From Butyricimonas faecalis (lineage in GTDB: Bacteria; Bacteroidota; Bacteroidia; Bacteroidales; Marinifilaceae), in assembly GCF_003991565.1 (NCBI RefSeq), contig NZ_CP032819.1, positions 3,596,001 to 3,660,000 on the forward strand: a stretch of 64,000 nucleotides of DNA, written 5' to 3'. Positions 8,550-17,499 of this stretch are shown piece after piece; the first letter of the stretch is position 1, and each line of letters starts with the position of its first letter. A model generated the notes under the pieces. That model was not told where the DNA came from. It saw nothing but the letters and a program-made list of their open reading frames with translations, and did not search any database. The position numbers and the translations under genes are program-made.

Positions 8550-8787
8550 GGCTACGCGCGTCAATATACAAAATATTCCTTAAATACCAATCACTTACGG
8601 AGAGTCCGTTTTCCGGAATATCTCTCCTTTCCACGTTATTATCCGAACCTTTACATGCCGCCCTCACCAATCGGGGGCGCGTATCGTCATATCCGTCGGC
8701 GGTGTATGCCGGAGCATGGAACAACAATGCCCGCATACGCCGCCGATATGCTTTTTTATTAACCCGTAACAACAAATCTTATCAAAT

Positions 8788-10002
8788 ATGACAGTGATAA
8801 AACGAATATTATTGACGGTCTTTCTTGCCGTTACAGGATTGTCGCTTTCGGCACAGGAGAAGCCGGACTCCACTGCCTACCGTTTCCGGTTCGTGGCAGA
8901 GAACGATATGTTCTTCTCCCCGTGGAGCGGCAACGGACAGGAACTTGAGCGGTTGCTTGCAGCCATCGACGAACACCGCCCCGCCATCGAAGCCGGACAA
9001 ATGTATCTTTTAGTGACAAGCTACGCTACGGACGGCAACGAAGAACAGACTGCGGCGCAAGTGGCAAAGACACGCCGCAATCGTGTGAAGTCGGAACTGA
9101 TTGTGCGCGGCAAGATAAAAGAGTCGAACTTCGTCACCGACCAGTTGTTTGACGAAGCCTATACGGACGGGAACGGAAAATCCCTGCACAACATGGTCAT
9201 CGTCACCCTCCCTGCCTCTGTTGAGAAAGTGGCGGAGATAGCCGGTGCGGAAGCCGCCGCCAGAGTGGAAGCCTATAACAAAGAGGTGTCTGGCGAGGCG
9301 GAGCGCGAACGTATGGCAGCGAAAGAGCAGGCAAAAGCGGAACAGACTGCCAAGGAAAAGGCAGAACAGGAGCGTATCGCTGCAGAGCAGGCAGCCCGAG
9401 AGAAAGCCGAGGCGGAACGGATGGAGCGTGAACGCATGGCAGCGGAACAAGTCGAAAAAGAGCGTCTGGAAGCGGAGGAACAAGCCCGCCTGCAAGCTGA
9501 AGAAACGGCAATAGCCACCCCGTATCATTTTGCCTTGCGTGCCAACCTCCTGCGTTGGGCAACCCTCACTCCCGATTTGGGTATCGAGTGGCGCATCAAC
9601 CGCCATGTGGGTATTGCCGTGAACGGTACGTGGGCTTCATGGAGCTGGGACGACAAGAACCGCCGCTATGCCCTTTGGGAAGTGGCCCCCGAAGTGCGAT
9701 GGTATCTCGGCAAGGAGAAACGGGGCTATATCGGTGCGATGTACAAGGCCGGGCAGTTCAACTACAAGCTGTCCGAAACAGGCCGTCAGGGCGACCTCAT
9801 GGGCGGTGGTATCGTCGGAGGTTATCAGCTGAAACTCAACAATGCCCTTTCTCTTGATTTCAACCTCGGCATCGGCTATATCCATGCCGACTATGACAAG
9901 TATGTGGTCATCAACGGCGTGAGGGTAAGGCGCGGCAGCGGAACAAAGAACTGGTGGGGTCCTGTTTCGGCGGGTGTCACCCTGGTGTGGAACATCTTTT
10001 AG
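8788..10002 (+). CDS. DUF3575-type outer membrane protein of pilus operon
   Basis: A 404-residue secreted protein. A signal peptide (MTVIKRILLTVFLAVTGLSLSAQ) is followed by a domain of about 115 residues resembling an OmpA-like periplasmic module. A highly charged coiled coil of Ala/Glu/Arg/Lys repeats then spans about residues 165-245. The C-terminal domain (ALRANLLRWATLTPDLGIEWRI ... WNIF) is the DUF3575 beta-rich domain seen at the head of Bacteroidales fimbrial loci. It ends in aromatic Phe, usual for outer membrane beta-barrels. It leads a run of lipoprotein pilin genes, 15 bases upstream of the next, and probably acts in pilus anchoring or assembly at the outer membrane; that role is inference from context. 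Confidence 0.8.
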   Translation: MTVIKRILLTVFLAVTGLSLSAQEKPDSTAYRFRFVAENDMFFSPWSGNGQELERLLAAIDEHRPAIEAGQMYLLVTSYATDGNEEQTAAQVAKTRRNRVKSELIVRGKIKESNFVTDQLFDEAYTDGNGKSLHNMVIVTLPASVEKVAEIAGAEAAARVEAYNKEVSGEAERERMAAKEQAKAEQTAKEKAEQERIAAEQAAREKAEAERMERERMAAEQVEKERLEAEEQARLQAEETAIATPYHFALRANLLRWATLTPDLGIEWRINRHVGIAVNGTWASWSWDDKNRRYALWEVAPEVRWYLGKEKRGYIGAMYKAGQFNYKLSETGRQGDLMGGGIVGGYQLKLNNALSLDFNLGIGYIHADYDKYVVINGVRVRRGSGTKNWWGPVSAGVTLVWNIF

Positions 10003-10017
10003 CGGAAAGGAGGAACA

Positions 10018-10908
10018 ATGAATACAACGATAATCATACGACAGATAAAGGAATATACGGGAGCATACGGAAAGGCTTATACCTTATTATATCTAATAGG
10101 TGCGGTGGCCATACTGACCTCGTGCGTGAAGGACGACCTCTATGACACGCCGCACCCCGACCGTGGGGCGGTGGTCGTAACCACAGACTGGAGCGGAAAG
10201 AGCACCGAGGCGGACATACCGCAGGCATACACACTGCGCATCGGCGGGAGGGAACAGAACGTGAGTGCGGCGACCAACGTGTTCGACGCGCTGCTCGCGC
10301 CCGGTGGCTACGGCCTGACGGTGTACAACTCCCCGGAGGGGATTAGTATCGACGGAAACAAGGCAACGGTGAATCCGGTGGATCTGACGGGTGCAATAGA
10401 GCCGCACCCCGGCTACCTCTTCGCCTCGCACCAGGACATCAGCGTCGTGGCGGATGACACCCTGCACGTCACCGCCCCGATGAGACAATACGTGCGCAGG
10501 CTCGACATCGAACTGACCGCCACGGAAGGCGACTACAGCCGTGTACAGTCGGCTACGGCAACGCTCTCCGGCGTGGCTTCGGCAGCGGATATGGCAACAG
10601 GCGACCGGAGTGCAGCGGCACAAGTAACAAACGCTTTCAGGCAGGACGGCAACAAGTTCACAATCTTTTTCCGACTGCTCGGCATCGTCCCGACGGAAAC
10701 GCATACGCTGACGGTGGACATCACTTTCAACAACGGTGACACGCAGCGGGTAGTGAGCGACCTTACCGAGGCCATAAGGGACTTCAATAACGGCACCAAA
10801 CCGGTTAAACTCACGGGTAATCTGCTTTTGCCCGTAGAGGCCGGGGTAACGGGCGCAACCATCACGGGCTGGAACGAGGTAGAAAGCGGCAATGGGGATG
10901 CTAACTGA
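10018..10908 (+). CDS. DUF5119-like fimbrial lipoprotein (Mfa2/FimB-like)
   Basis: A 296-residue predicted lipoprotein. A hydrophobic segment (YTLLYLIGAVAILTSC) places the lipid-modified Cys near residue 40; the N-terminus before it is long. The mature part (VKDDLYDTPHPDRGAVVVTTDW) is the start seen in DUF5119 proteins, which accompany fimbrillins and resemble the Mfa2/FimB anchor or terminator subunits. Two transthyretin-like beta domains are likely. It overlaps the upstream leader of the next gene and sits second in the operon. Role as minor pilin or surface anchor is by analogy. Confidence 0.75.
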   Translation: MNTTIIIRQIKEYTGAYGKAYTLLYLIGAVAILTSCVKDDLYDTPHPDRGAVVVTTDWSGKSTEADIPQAYTLRIGGREQNVSAATNVFDALLAPGGYGLTVYNSPEGISIDGNKATVNPVDLTGAIEPHPGYLFASHQDISVVADDTLHVTAPMRQYVRRLDIELTATEGDYSRVQSATATLSGVASAADMATGDRSAAAQVTNAFRQDGNKFTIFFRLLGIVPTETHTLTVDITFNNGDTQRVVSDLTEAIRDFNNGTKPVKLTGNLLLPVEAGVTGATITGWNEVESGNGDAN

Positions 10909-10939
10909 CGATAAATATTTTAATCAAAAAAACAAGATT

Positions 10940-11968
10940 ATGACAATGAACATGAGGTTTTTCATTATTGCAGCAGCAACGCTATTGGCTGCGTGTACAC
11001 AAGAGAACGAGGTACAGAACAATCCGGTGGAAGCACGAATCACGGCAGGCGTGAGCGGGCCGAAGACCCGTGCTGTGGACAACGGGTGGAACGCCGACCG
11101 AATCGGCGTGATGGTGGTGGATGCCCCTGGCACGACCACGACCATGGGCGACAAGTACAAGAACGTGGGATACGCGACCACGAGTACCGGCACCAACGCG
11201 GACTTCACCCCGATGACGGCGGGTGGCGGCATCTTCTTCGAGGATGCTTTCCTCGAGTTTACTTTTGCCGCCTACGCGCCTTACGCATCGGGCGCAAACG
11301 CCTCCACCCTGCCTGGTACAGACGGGAAGATTACGGTAAATACAAGCAACCAGCCCACGACCACGGAACAGGAGAAGGTGGACTACATCCATGCCACGGG
11401 AGCCAAGGCCGATAAAGACAGCCCGACCGTCAGCTTCACGGACAACACCGCCGCGGGCGGCAGCGACTGCTCCTTCAAGCACAAGATGGCCCGTCTTATC
11501 CTCAAGGTGCAGGTGTCGAACACCGACGGTTTCGACGACACTGCCGTGCTGGAATTCGCCGACTACAAGCTGGGCGGCCTGGTTCACGAGGGAACGTTCG
11601 ATGTGAAGACCGGTACCGCCGCGGCCACGGGCAGCGTTGTGAGCGACTGGATGTTACGCCAGTGCACCGGTGCCCCGAATACGGCCACGGACAAGTGCGT
11701 GGCAACCTTTGACGCCGCCACGGGCGTGATGACTTTCACCATGATCCTGCTCCCGCAGACACTCGCCAACGCTTTGGTGCTTGAGATATCTCCCGATGAC
11801 GGGGAATACCAGAGCTACTCCAACAAGGACATGATCAAACCCGCGTTGGAGGCCGGTTATTCTTATACCTACACCATCACGGTGAAGAAGACGGGGCTGA
11901 CCCTTAGCGGAAGCACCATCGAAAACTGGAACGACGGTGGTAGCCATGCGGGTGATGCAAAAATGTAG
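10940..11968 (+). CDS. fimbrillin-family pilin (probable shaft subunit)
   Basis: A lipoprotein pilin of about 342 residues. I start it at ATG MTMNMRFF, which gives a compact lipoprotein signal ending AAATLLAAC; a start 16 codons upstream would spoil the signal. The N-terminal segment VEARITAGVSGPKTRA carries the arginine-containing stretch that is the usual gingipain/trypsin-like processing site in type V pilins. The fold should be two transthyretin-like beta-sandwiches, with a final donor strand in LSGSTIENWNDGG. It is followed by two larger pilin-like genes with lectin-like tips, so this is the likely polymerising subunit. Confidence 0.78.
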   Translation: MTMNMRFFIIAAATLLAACTQENEVQNNPVEARITAGVSGPKTRAVDNGWNADRIGVMVVDAPGTTTTMGDKYKNVGYATTSTGTNADFTPMTAGGGIFFEDAFLEFTFAAYAPYASGANASTLPGTDGKITVNTSNQPTTTEQEKVDYIHATGAKADKDSPTVSFTDNTAAGGSDCSFKHKMARLILKVQVSNTDGFDDTAVLEFADYKLGGLVHEGTFDVKTGTAAATGSVVSDWMLRQCTGAPNTATDKCVATFDAATGVMTFTMILLPQTLANALVLEISPDDGEYQSYSNKDMIKPALEAGYSYTYTITVKKTGLTLSGSTIENWNDGGSHAGDAKM

Positions 11969-12088
11969 TGTGTCTGAAAGCCACTGCCGTGCATCAGGCG
12001 TAAGACGGAGGCACGCCATATATAATAAATGGTGCGGCAGCCCGCGTCGCAACGGGCAGTGGCACAAAACGAAATAAATAAAGACAAT

Positions 12089-13723
12089 ATGAAAATAATA
12101 AGGAACATAGCGAGAAGGCCGTGGCCGAGCATCGGCGGCTGGTTGCCGGTTATGATGCTCATCTGTGGGGTGCTCGCTTCCTGTAGCAGTGAGGATGAAA
12201 GCACCGCGCCCCTGCCCGACGGCAAGTACCCGCTGCAACTGACGGCGGAGGTGGCGCAGCCGCAGACCCGCGCCGGAGGTAAGGATGCGTGGACGGGCGG
12301 CGAGGAGATTAGAGTGTCACTGGAAGGCGTGTTTGGTAACAAAACATACGTGATGGACGCATCGGGCAATGCAAGCCCGAAGGATGCCGATAATGCCTTC
12401 TATTGGAAGAACACCGATGAAGCCCGCGTCAGTGCATGGACCCCGGACATAGAATCGGAAACGGATATTTCCGACCAAAGTGGCGGGTACGCCGCTTTCG
12501 ATGTCCTGTACGCCAGTGCCATAGGGCGTTATGACCAAGCCATAAATCTCCGTTTCATCCACCGCATGGCGAAAATCGAAGTAATTCTCAAAGCTGGCGA
12601 AGGCATTACGGAAGAGGAGTTGGAGGGTGCGACCGTCACCATTTTCGGAGACCCGCTAACGCACTCAACCGCCGGCTTGGTATCACCGGTTGACCAATCG
12701 GACGGCGAGATAAAGCCCTATTACGATGCCGCAACGAAGAAATACGAGGCGTTAGTGCCGCCGCAGGATATGACGGGCAAGCCGCTCATCCGAATCAGCA
12801 TAGGCAGCAATGACTTTACCTACACTCCCGAAACAGAAGCTGCCGGCAAATTTGGGTTTTTCGGTGGCAAGCGGTATGCCTACACCATCACCGTGAAAGC
12901 CAGTGGCATAGAGGTGACCGCAGCCAAGGGCGGAACGTGGAACGCCGGCGGCAGCGAGAATGTGGGCGTGACCATCACCTATGACGGCACGGAAACAGAA
13001 CCGAAAATCGGCGACTATTACTACTCCGACGGCACCTGGAGCGACGGTGGCCTGCGCAAGCTCTATGCCGACGGCACGATGGAGTGGGCAGAGACCAAGC
13101 CGCAGCCGGAGAACGGTAAGAACGTTATCGCCATCGTGTTCCATGCCGGTCATCACGAAAACGATGCCTCCGATTACTCCGCCACCGGTATCGGTCAGCA
13201 GAAGTGCCACGGCTATGCCGTTGCCTTGCAGGATGCCACAAACGGTCATTGTCAGTGGGGCGTTTACGGAACCGAGTTGGGTTGCTGCCCCACGGATGGA
13301 AGCGGAAAGAAACAGAACAATTACTCTGCACCTGACATCGACTGGAGCGGCTACGCCTGGACACAGAAAATCATCACCGCTGCCGGCGGCAAGGACAAGT
13401 TGAATGCCACCGAAGATTCCGGTTATCCTGCCACCTACTATGCCGTTGTGGATTATGCGCACAAAGTCCCGTCCCCTGCCAATAGCACCGGCTGGTTTTT
13501 GCCCTCCATCGGCCAGATGTGGAATGTTTATCAAAACCGCGCTTCTTTGTTTGAAGGCAAGACAGTGGTATCAGGCTTAAAGTCTGACTGGTACTGGTCC
13601 TCCTCGGAGTTCTACAGCCTTCCGGCGGACTACGCTCTTTTTGTGAATGTGAGCAACGACCGCGTGAACCTCGACCGTAAGAGCAGCAGATTTAGTTTCG
13701 TGCGTCCGGTCTTGGCTTTCTGA
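12089..13723 (+). CDS. DGR target 1: fimbrillin-like tip protein with variable C-type-lectin domain
   Basis: A protein of about 544 residues starting at MKIIRNIARRPW; an ATG 20 codons upstream lacks signal-peptide character. A lipoprotein signal ends LICGVLASC. The first 300 residues are fimbrillin-like, with a processing segment AEVAQPQTRAGG. A short linker (IGDYYYSDGTWSDGGLRK) leads to a C-terminal domain of about 200 residues resembling the DUF1566/FGE C-type lectin fold (GWFLPSIGQMWNVY ... WYWSSSEF ... VRPVLAF). The last 43 codons are a variable repeat that differs from the downstream template almost only at template adenines. The domain is probably displayed at the pilus tip to bind a ligand. 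A segment of 469 bases before the variable repeat is identical to that in target 2. Confidence 0.88.
   Translation: MKIIRNIARRPWPSIGGWLPVMMLICGVLASCSSEDESTAPLPDGKYPLQLTAEVAQPQTRAGGKDAWTGGEEIRVSLEGVFGNKTYVMDASGNASPKDADNAFYWKNTDEARVSAWTPDIESETDISDQSGGYAAFDVLYASAIGRYDQAINLRFIHRMAKIEVILKAGEGITEEELEGATVTIFGDPLTHSTAGLVSPVDQSDGEIKPYYDAATKKYEALVPPQDMTGKPLIRISIGSNDFTYTPETEAAGKFGFFGGKRYAYTITVKASGIEVTAAKGGTWNAGGSENVGVTITYDGTETEPKIGDYYYSDGTWSDGGLRKLYADGTMEWAETKPQPENGKNVIAIVFHAGHHENDASDYSATGIGQQKCHGYAVALQDATNGHCQWGVYGTELGCCPTDGSGKKQNNYSAPDIDWSGYAWTQKIITAAGGKDKLNATEDSGYPATYYAVVDYAHKVPSPANSTGWFLPSIGQMWNVYQNRASLFEGKTVVSGLKSDWYWSSSEFYSLPADYALFVNVSNDRVNLDRKSSRFSFVRPVLAF
13592..13719 (+). other. DGR variable repeat 1 (VR1)
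   Basis: 128 bases at the 3' end of target 1, colinear with the template repeat without gaps. By hand alignment there are 19 substitutions at template adenines and one at a non-adenine (template GGC, here GAC, base 13659). The ends CGTCCGGTCTTGGCTTT are invariant. Confidence 0.95.
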
Positions 13724-13756
13724 CCTATTTACCTATTCAGCCTATTTATCTATTAT

Positions 13757-13803
13757 GCGGCGTAGCCGCTCGTTGATAAAGGCTGAATACCCGCGAAGCG
13801 GGT
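13757..13803 (+). promoter_or_regulatory. paired hairpins downstream of VR1
   Basis: Two perfect short hairpins, GCGGC-GTA-GCCGC and ACCCGC-GAA-GCGGGT, lie 38 and 70 bases after VR1. The same pair follows VR2 but not the template. In the Bordetella phage DGR a hairpin just downstream of the variable repeat promotes retrohoming, so these are candidate homing signals. Confidence 0.65.
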
Positions 13804-13902
13804 CGGATTTACAAACGGAATTGTGGCAACGGCCGCTTGCAGTCTTTGCCCCGCAAGGAAGATAAAAACAAGTAACGTAAAGTTAAAATAAAAAGTGTGA
13901 CA

Positions 13903-15468
13903 ATGAAACGAAATATCCTACATACCCTTTGGGCGGCGGCACTGCTGCTGACCGCCTGCACGCAGGAGGAGCTTCCCCTGCCCGGTGCTGACAATGCCGC
14001 ACCGCTCGCCATCACCATCACCGACGGCGGCTATGCCCTGACAACTTCGGCTGACGGCTCGCAGAAAGCCGCTACCCGTGCTACCGAGGACGGTTACCGT
14101 ACCGAGTTTACCGCCAGTGACGCCTGCGGACTCTACCTTGTGCGCAATGGGGCGATAGTCTATGACAATGTGAAACTCACCGCCACAGCAGGCACGAACG
14201 GCAGTCTTACCTGGCAACCCGAAGCGGGCGTAACCCTTGCCGGCGGAATGGCGGGCGAGAAGTATTTCCTCTACTATCCCTATCAAGAGACAGCGAAGAT
14301 GGCGGGCAAGGTAAATGCCACCGACACCACGAGCGATGGCGATTTCTTCGCCACGCTTATCAATGACTGGCAGCCGGAAGCTGATCAGAGCGACTACACG
14401 CAAGGCTACACAGCCTCCGACCTCATGACCGCCACGGGCTCGGGAAGCAAAGCCGACGGCAAGCTCTCGCTCTCATTCTCCATGACCCACCGCATGGCAC
14501 TCGCCGTAGTCGAAATGCCCAAGACGGTGTATAAGTTCACCGACACCTCCATTCCCGACTATGTGATTGCTACTACAGCCGATTTCAGTGGAGAGGCCAA
14601 GCCCTGCCGCAATACGGACGGCACATACCGCTACTTCGTCCGTCCCGGACAAGGCAATACCGTAACCCTCACCGGCAGCTATGCCGACGGCAAGAAGGAG
14701 TTTTTCATCACCCCGAACAATATCAGCGTAAGCTCATACAAGACCTATAAGGTGGACGGAGCACCGACGATTGACAAAGATCACAATTTGCAAGTAGGGG
14801 ACTACCTCCTTGCCGACGGCAATATTGTAGGCAAAGACGAAACTTTGACCGAAGAACAGAAAGCAAGCGTTATCGCCATCGTGTTCCATGCCGGTCATCA
14901 CGAAAACGATGCCTCCGATTACTCCGCCACCGGTATCGGTCAGCAGAAGTGCCACGGCTATGCCGTTGCCTTGCAGGATGCCACAAACGGTCATTGTCAG
15001 TGGGGCGTTTACGGAACCGAGTTGGGTTGCTGCCCCACGGATGGAAGCGGAAAGAAACAGAACAATTACTCTGCACCTGACATCGACTGGAGCGGCTACG
15101 CCTGGACACAGAAAATCATCACCGCTGCCGGCGGCAAGGACAAGTTGAATGCCACCGAAGATTCCGGTTATCCTGCCACCTACTATGCCGTTGTGGATTA
15201 TGCGCACAAAGTCCCGTCCCCTGCCAATAGCACCGGCTGGTTTTTGCCCTCCATCGGCCAGATGTGGAATGTTTATCAAAACCGCGCTTCTTTGTTTGAA
15301 GGCAAGACAGTGGTATCAGGCTTAAAGTCTGACTGGTACTGGTCCTCCTCGGAGTTCTGCGACCTTCCGGCGAGCGGCGCTCTTTATGTGAGTGTGAGCG
15401 GCGGCAACGTGTACAACTACAGTAAGGACGACAGGAATAGTTACGTGCGTCCGGTCTTGGCTTTCTGA
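13903..15468 (+). CDS. DGR target 2: fimbrillin-like tip protein with variable C-type-lectin domain
   Basis: A protein of about 521 residues. I use ATG MKRNILHTLW; a GTG two codons upstream is possible. A lipoprotein signal ends AAALLLTAC. The N-terminal 320 residues are fimbrillin-like but unrelated at a glance to target 1. From SVIAIVFHAGHHENDAS onward the protein equals target 1 until the variable repeat. The two genes therefore pair different pilin bodies with the same lectin module. The final 43 codons form variable repeat 2. The gene lies about 180 bases after target 1 and is followed by avd. Likely a second pilus tip adhesin. Confidence 0.88.
   Translation: MKRNILHTLWAAALLLTACTQEELPLPGADNAAPLAITITDGGYALTTSADGSQKAATRATEDGYRTEFTASDACGLYLVRNGAIVYDNVKLTATAGTNGSLTWQPEAGVTLAGGMAGEKYFLYYPYQETAKMAGKVNATDTTSDGDFFATLINDWQPEADQSDYTQGYTASDLMTATGSGSKADGKLSLSFSMTHRMALAVVEMPKTVYKFTDTSIPDYVIATTADFSGEAKPCRNTDGTYRYFVRPGQGNTVTLTGSYADGKKEFFITPNNISVSSYKTYKVDGAPTIDKDHNLQVGDYLLADGNIVGKDETLTEEQKASVIAIVFHAGHHENDASDYSATGIGQQKCHGYAVALQDATNGHCQWGVYGTELGCCPTDGSGKKQNNYSAPDIDWSGYAWTQKIITAAGGKDKLNATEDSGYPATYYAVVDYAHKVPSPANSTGWFLPSIGQMWNVYQNRASLFEGKTVVSGLKSDWYWSSSEFCDLPASGALYVSVSGGNVYNYSKDDRNSYVRPVLAF
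15337..15464 (+). other. DGR variable repeat 2 (VR2)
   Basis: 128 bases colinear with the template. By hand alignment all 17 substitutions fall on template adenines (for example AAT to CTT, AAC to GGC, AGA to AGG). No stop codons result. The flanks are identical to the template. Confidence 0.95.
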
Positions 15469-15500
15469 CCTATTTACCTATTCAATCTATTTATCTATTT

Positions 15501-15547
15501 GCGGCGTAGCCGCTCGTTGATAAAGGCTGAATACCCGCGAAGCGGGT
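15501..15547 (+). promoter_or_regulatory. paired hairpins downstream of VR2
   Basis: The same GCGGC-GTA-GCCGC and ACCCGC-GAA-GCGGGT hairpins as after VR1, again preceded by a CTATTTA-rich spacer. The conserved downstream block suggests the whole lectin-VR-hairpin cassette was copied. Confidence 0.65.
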
Positions 15548-15573
15548 CGGAAAAATTTTTGAAAAATCGAGTT

Positions 15574-15948
15574 ATGGCATTATCCGAAGAATTACCCCTA
15601 TACCGCGACACTTACCGGTTGTTGAACAACCTGTTGATCCTGACGCAGGATTTTCCGCGCTTCTTCCGCTACAGTATGGGCAGCCGTATGGTGGATTTGA
15701 CTTTGGATATGCTTTCTCTGATTTACAAGGCGAACAGCAGCTATGAAAAAGTGGGCGTATTGACCGAATTTCTCGACCGTTACCGCATGTTGCAGATGCT
15801 TTTCCGCGTATGTGTGGAGCAGAAGGTCATTACCGAGCGCAAATACGCCTCGTTCGGGCTGCTGTTGGAGAAGATAGGCAAGCAGGCTACGAGCTGGAAA
15901 CAATATAACGAACGCGGAATGAAGAAACAGGAAGATAAAAGGCAATGA
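15574..15948 (+). CDS. avd: DGR accessory variability determinant (Avd-like)
   Basis: A 124-residue, mostly helical basic protein (LYRDTYRLLNNLLILTQDFP ... FRYSMGSRMVDLTLDMLSLIY). The pattern matches the four-helix bundle of Avd and S23-type proteins. Avd forms a positively charged pentamer that binds the reverse transcriptase and the template RNA and is needed for mutagenic retrohoming in the Bordetella phage system. I start it at ATG MALSEEL; upstream in-frame codons overlap the hairpins after VR2. It lies between target 2 and the template repeat, the usual DGR order. Confidence 0.85.
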   Translation: MALSEELPLYRDTYRLLNNLLILTQDFPRFFRYSMGSRMVDLTLDMLSLIYKANSSYEKVGVLTEFLDRYRMLQMLFRVCVEQKVITERKYASFGLLLEKIGKQATSWKQYNERGMKKQEDKRQ

Positions 15949-16069
15949 TTTATCAGTCGGGATTCGGGCGGTCAAGGCTTCCCGAAGCGAACTGTTTATT
16001 ATTGAAAAAGGGTTGTCGGCAGGCTTTCCTCGTGCAGGGAGGCTCGCAAAGACAAAAACAGACAACATT

Positions 16070-16197
16070 TACTGGTCCTCCTCGGAGTTCTACAACAATC
16101 CGGCGAACAACGCTCTTTATGTGAATGTGAACAACGGCAACGTGAACAACAACAATAAGAACAACAGAAATAGTTACGTGCGTCCGGTCTTGGCTTT
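16070..16197 (+). ncRNA. DGR template repeat (TR)
   Basis: 128 bases with identical ends to both variable repeats and about 40 adenines by hand count, including 15 AAC/AAT codons in the target reading frame. It is transcribed as part of the DGR RNA and copied with adenine mutagenesis. It lies about 120 bases after avd and 40 bases before the reverse transcriptase. It lacks the downstream hairpins. A short frame across it only mirrors the targets and is not counted as a gene. Confidence 0.93.
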
Positions 16198-16237
16198 TTC
16201 AATAAAAACTTTACGATAAACAAAATGGTATAGCGAT

Positions 16238-17499
16238 ATGGAGTTGCAACAAAGTCTTTTTACAGATGAGGAACTCGGAGGCATTCCGTTGGAGGATGTC
16301 TTCGAGGCGTATTTCGAGTGCCGTAAAAAGAAACGCAATACCTGCAATGCCCTTGCCTTCGAGAGCGATTACGAACGAGGTGTGTGGAACTGTGGCGGGA
16401 AATCAATGCCGGCACATACCGCCCTTCGCGTTCCATCGCTTTCATTATCAACAAACCCGTGAAACGGGAGATTTTCGCCGCCGACTTCCGCGACCGTGTT
16501 GTACACCACCTCATAGCCCACAGGCTCGTTCCGCTTTTGGAAGAGAAGTTCATCGATGACAGTTACAGTACCCGCAAGGGAAAGGGTACGCTCTACGGCA
16601 TAGAACGGGTGGAAGAACATATCCGGCTCTGCTCCGAGAACTACACGCGGGATTGCTATATCCTGAAAATAGACATCCGTTCGTTCTTCATGAAAATATC
16701 GAAGAGGCGGCTGTATGACCTGACCGAAGAACTCTTGCACGAACGCTACGGGGGAAACGACCTGGCGATACTGCTCTATCTGCTCCGTGAGACGATATTC
16801 AACCGTCCGGAAAAGAACTGCATCCGCAAGACGCCTCCCCAAAGCTGGCGCGGATTGCCCAAAGACAAGAGCCTGTTCCATTCCGACGGCTCGTGCGGAC
16901 TGCCTATCGGCAACCTGACAAGCCAGTTGCTCGCCCTTAACTTCCTGGACGGACTGGACCATCTCATCAGCGAAGAATGGGGCGTGAAGCACTACGGCAG
17001 GTATGTGGACGACATGGTGCTTGTCCATCCCTCGAAAGAGCACCTGATAGAGGTGAAAGCGAAAATTGCCGGCTGGCTCTCCGAACACGGGCTGTCGCTG
17101 CACCCGCGCAAGATCTATCTGCAACATTACACGAAAGGTGTCCTGTTTATCGGAGGGATGATACTTCCGGGGCGGAAATACCTGAGCAACCGCACAGTCG
17201 GCTTCTGCTACGATGCCATCGACCGCCTGAACCGCTTGGCGGCAGGCTCGCCCGATTACGTGAAAACCCACGGGGAGGAGTTTGTCAGTACGATAAACTC
17301 CTATTTGGGAATGATGCGGCATTTTTCCTCCTACAACCTGCGGTGCAAGGTCATGAGCCGTATCGGTAAGGAATGGTGGCAGGTCATCTATTTTGCCGGA
17401 CACTTGGAGAAAGTCGTGTTGAAAAAACGGTACAGACAGATTGAATGCAAAAAAGAGGAGATTTGTAATGAAATCAAAGAACTGAGGAGGACTGTATGA
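16238..17499 (+). CDS. DGR reverse transcriptase, reading frame split by apparent one-base deletion
   Basis: The retron/DGR-type reverse transcriptase copies template RNA into mutagenised cDNA. The N-terminal part (VFEAYFECRKKKRNTCNALAF, from ATG 16238) is in one frame. The rest (ELWREINAGTYRPSRSIAFI onward) is in the next, joined near 16382-16386 (GGTGTGTGGAAC). One extra G there would restore GVVELW and the length I expect of DGR enzymes. Downstream motifs are intact: KIDIRSFF with the first catalytic Asp, the DGR signature IGNLTSQ, and YVDD at 17002-17013. A GTG at 16384 could start a protein of 371 residues without the first 49. Options are a disabled gene, restart, programmed slippage or a sequence error. 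The stop overlaps the next ATG (ATGA). Confidence 0.88.

Noticed and set aside
10892..10939. Upstream start for the fimbrillin at 10940
   Set aside because: It would put 16 polar residues before the lipoprotein signal and overlap the previous gene.
16013..16219. 68-residue frame over the template repeat
   Set aside because: It mirrors the target C-terminus only because TR and VR share frame; there is no start signal and the region acts as RNA.
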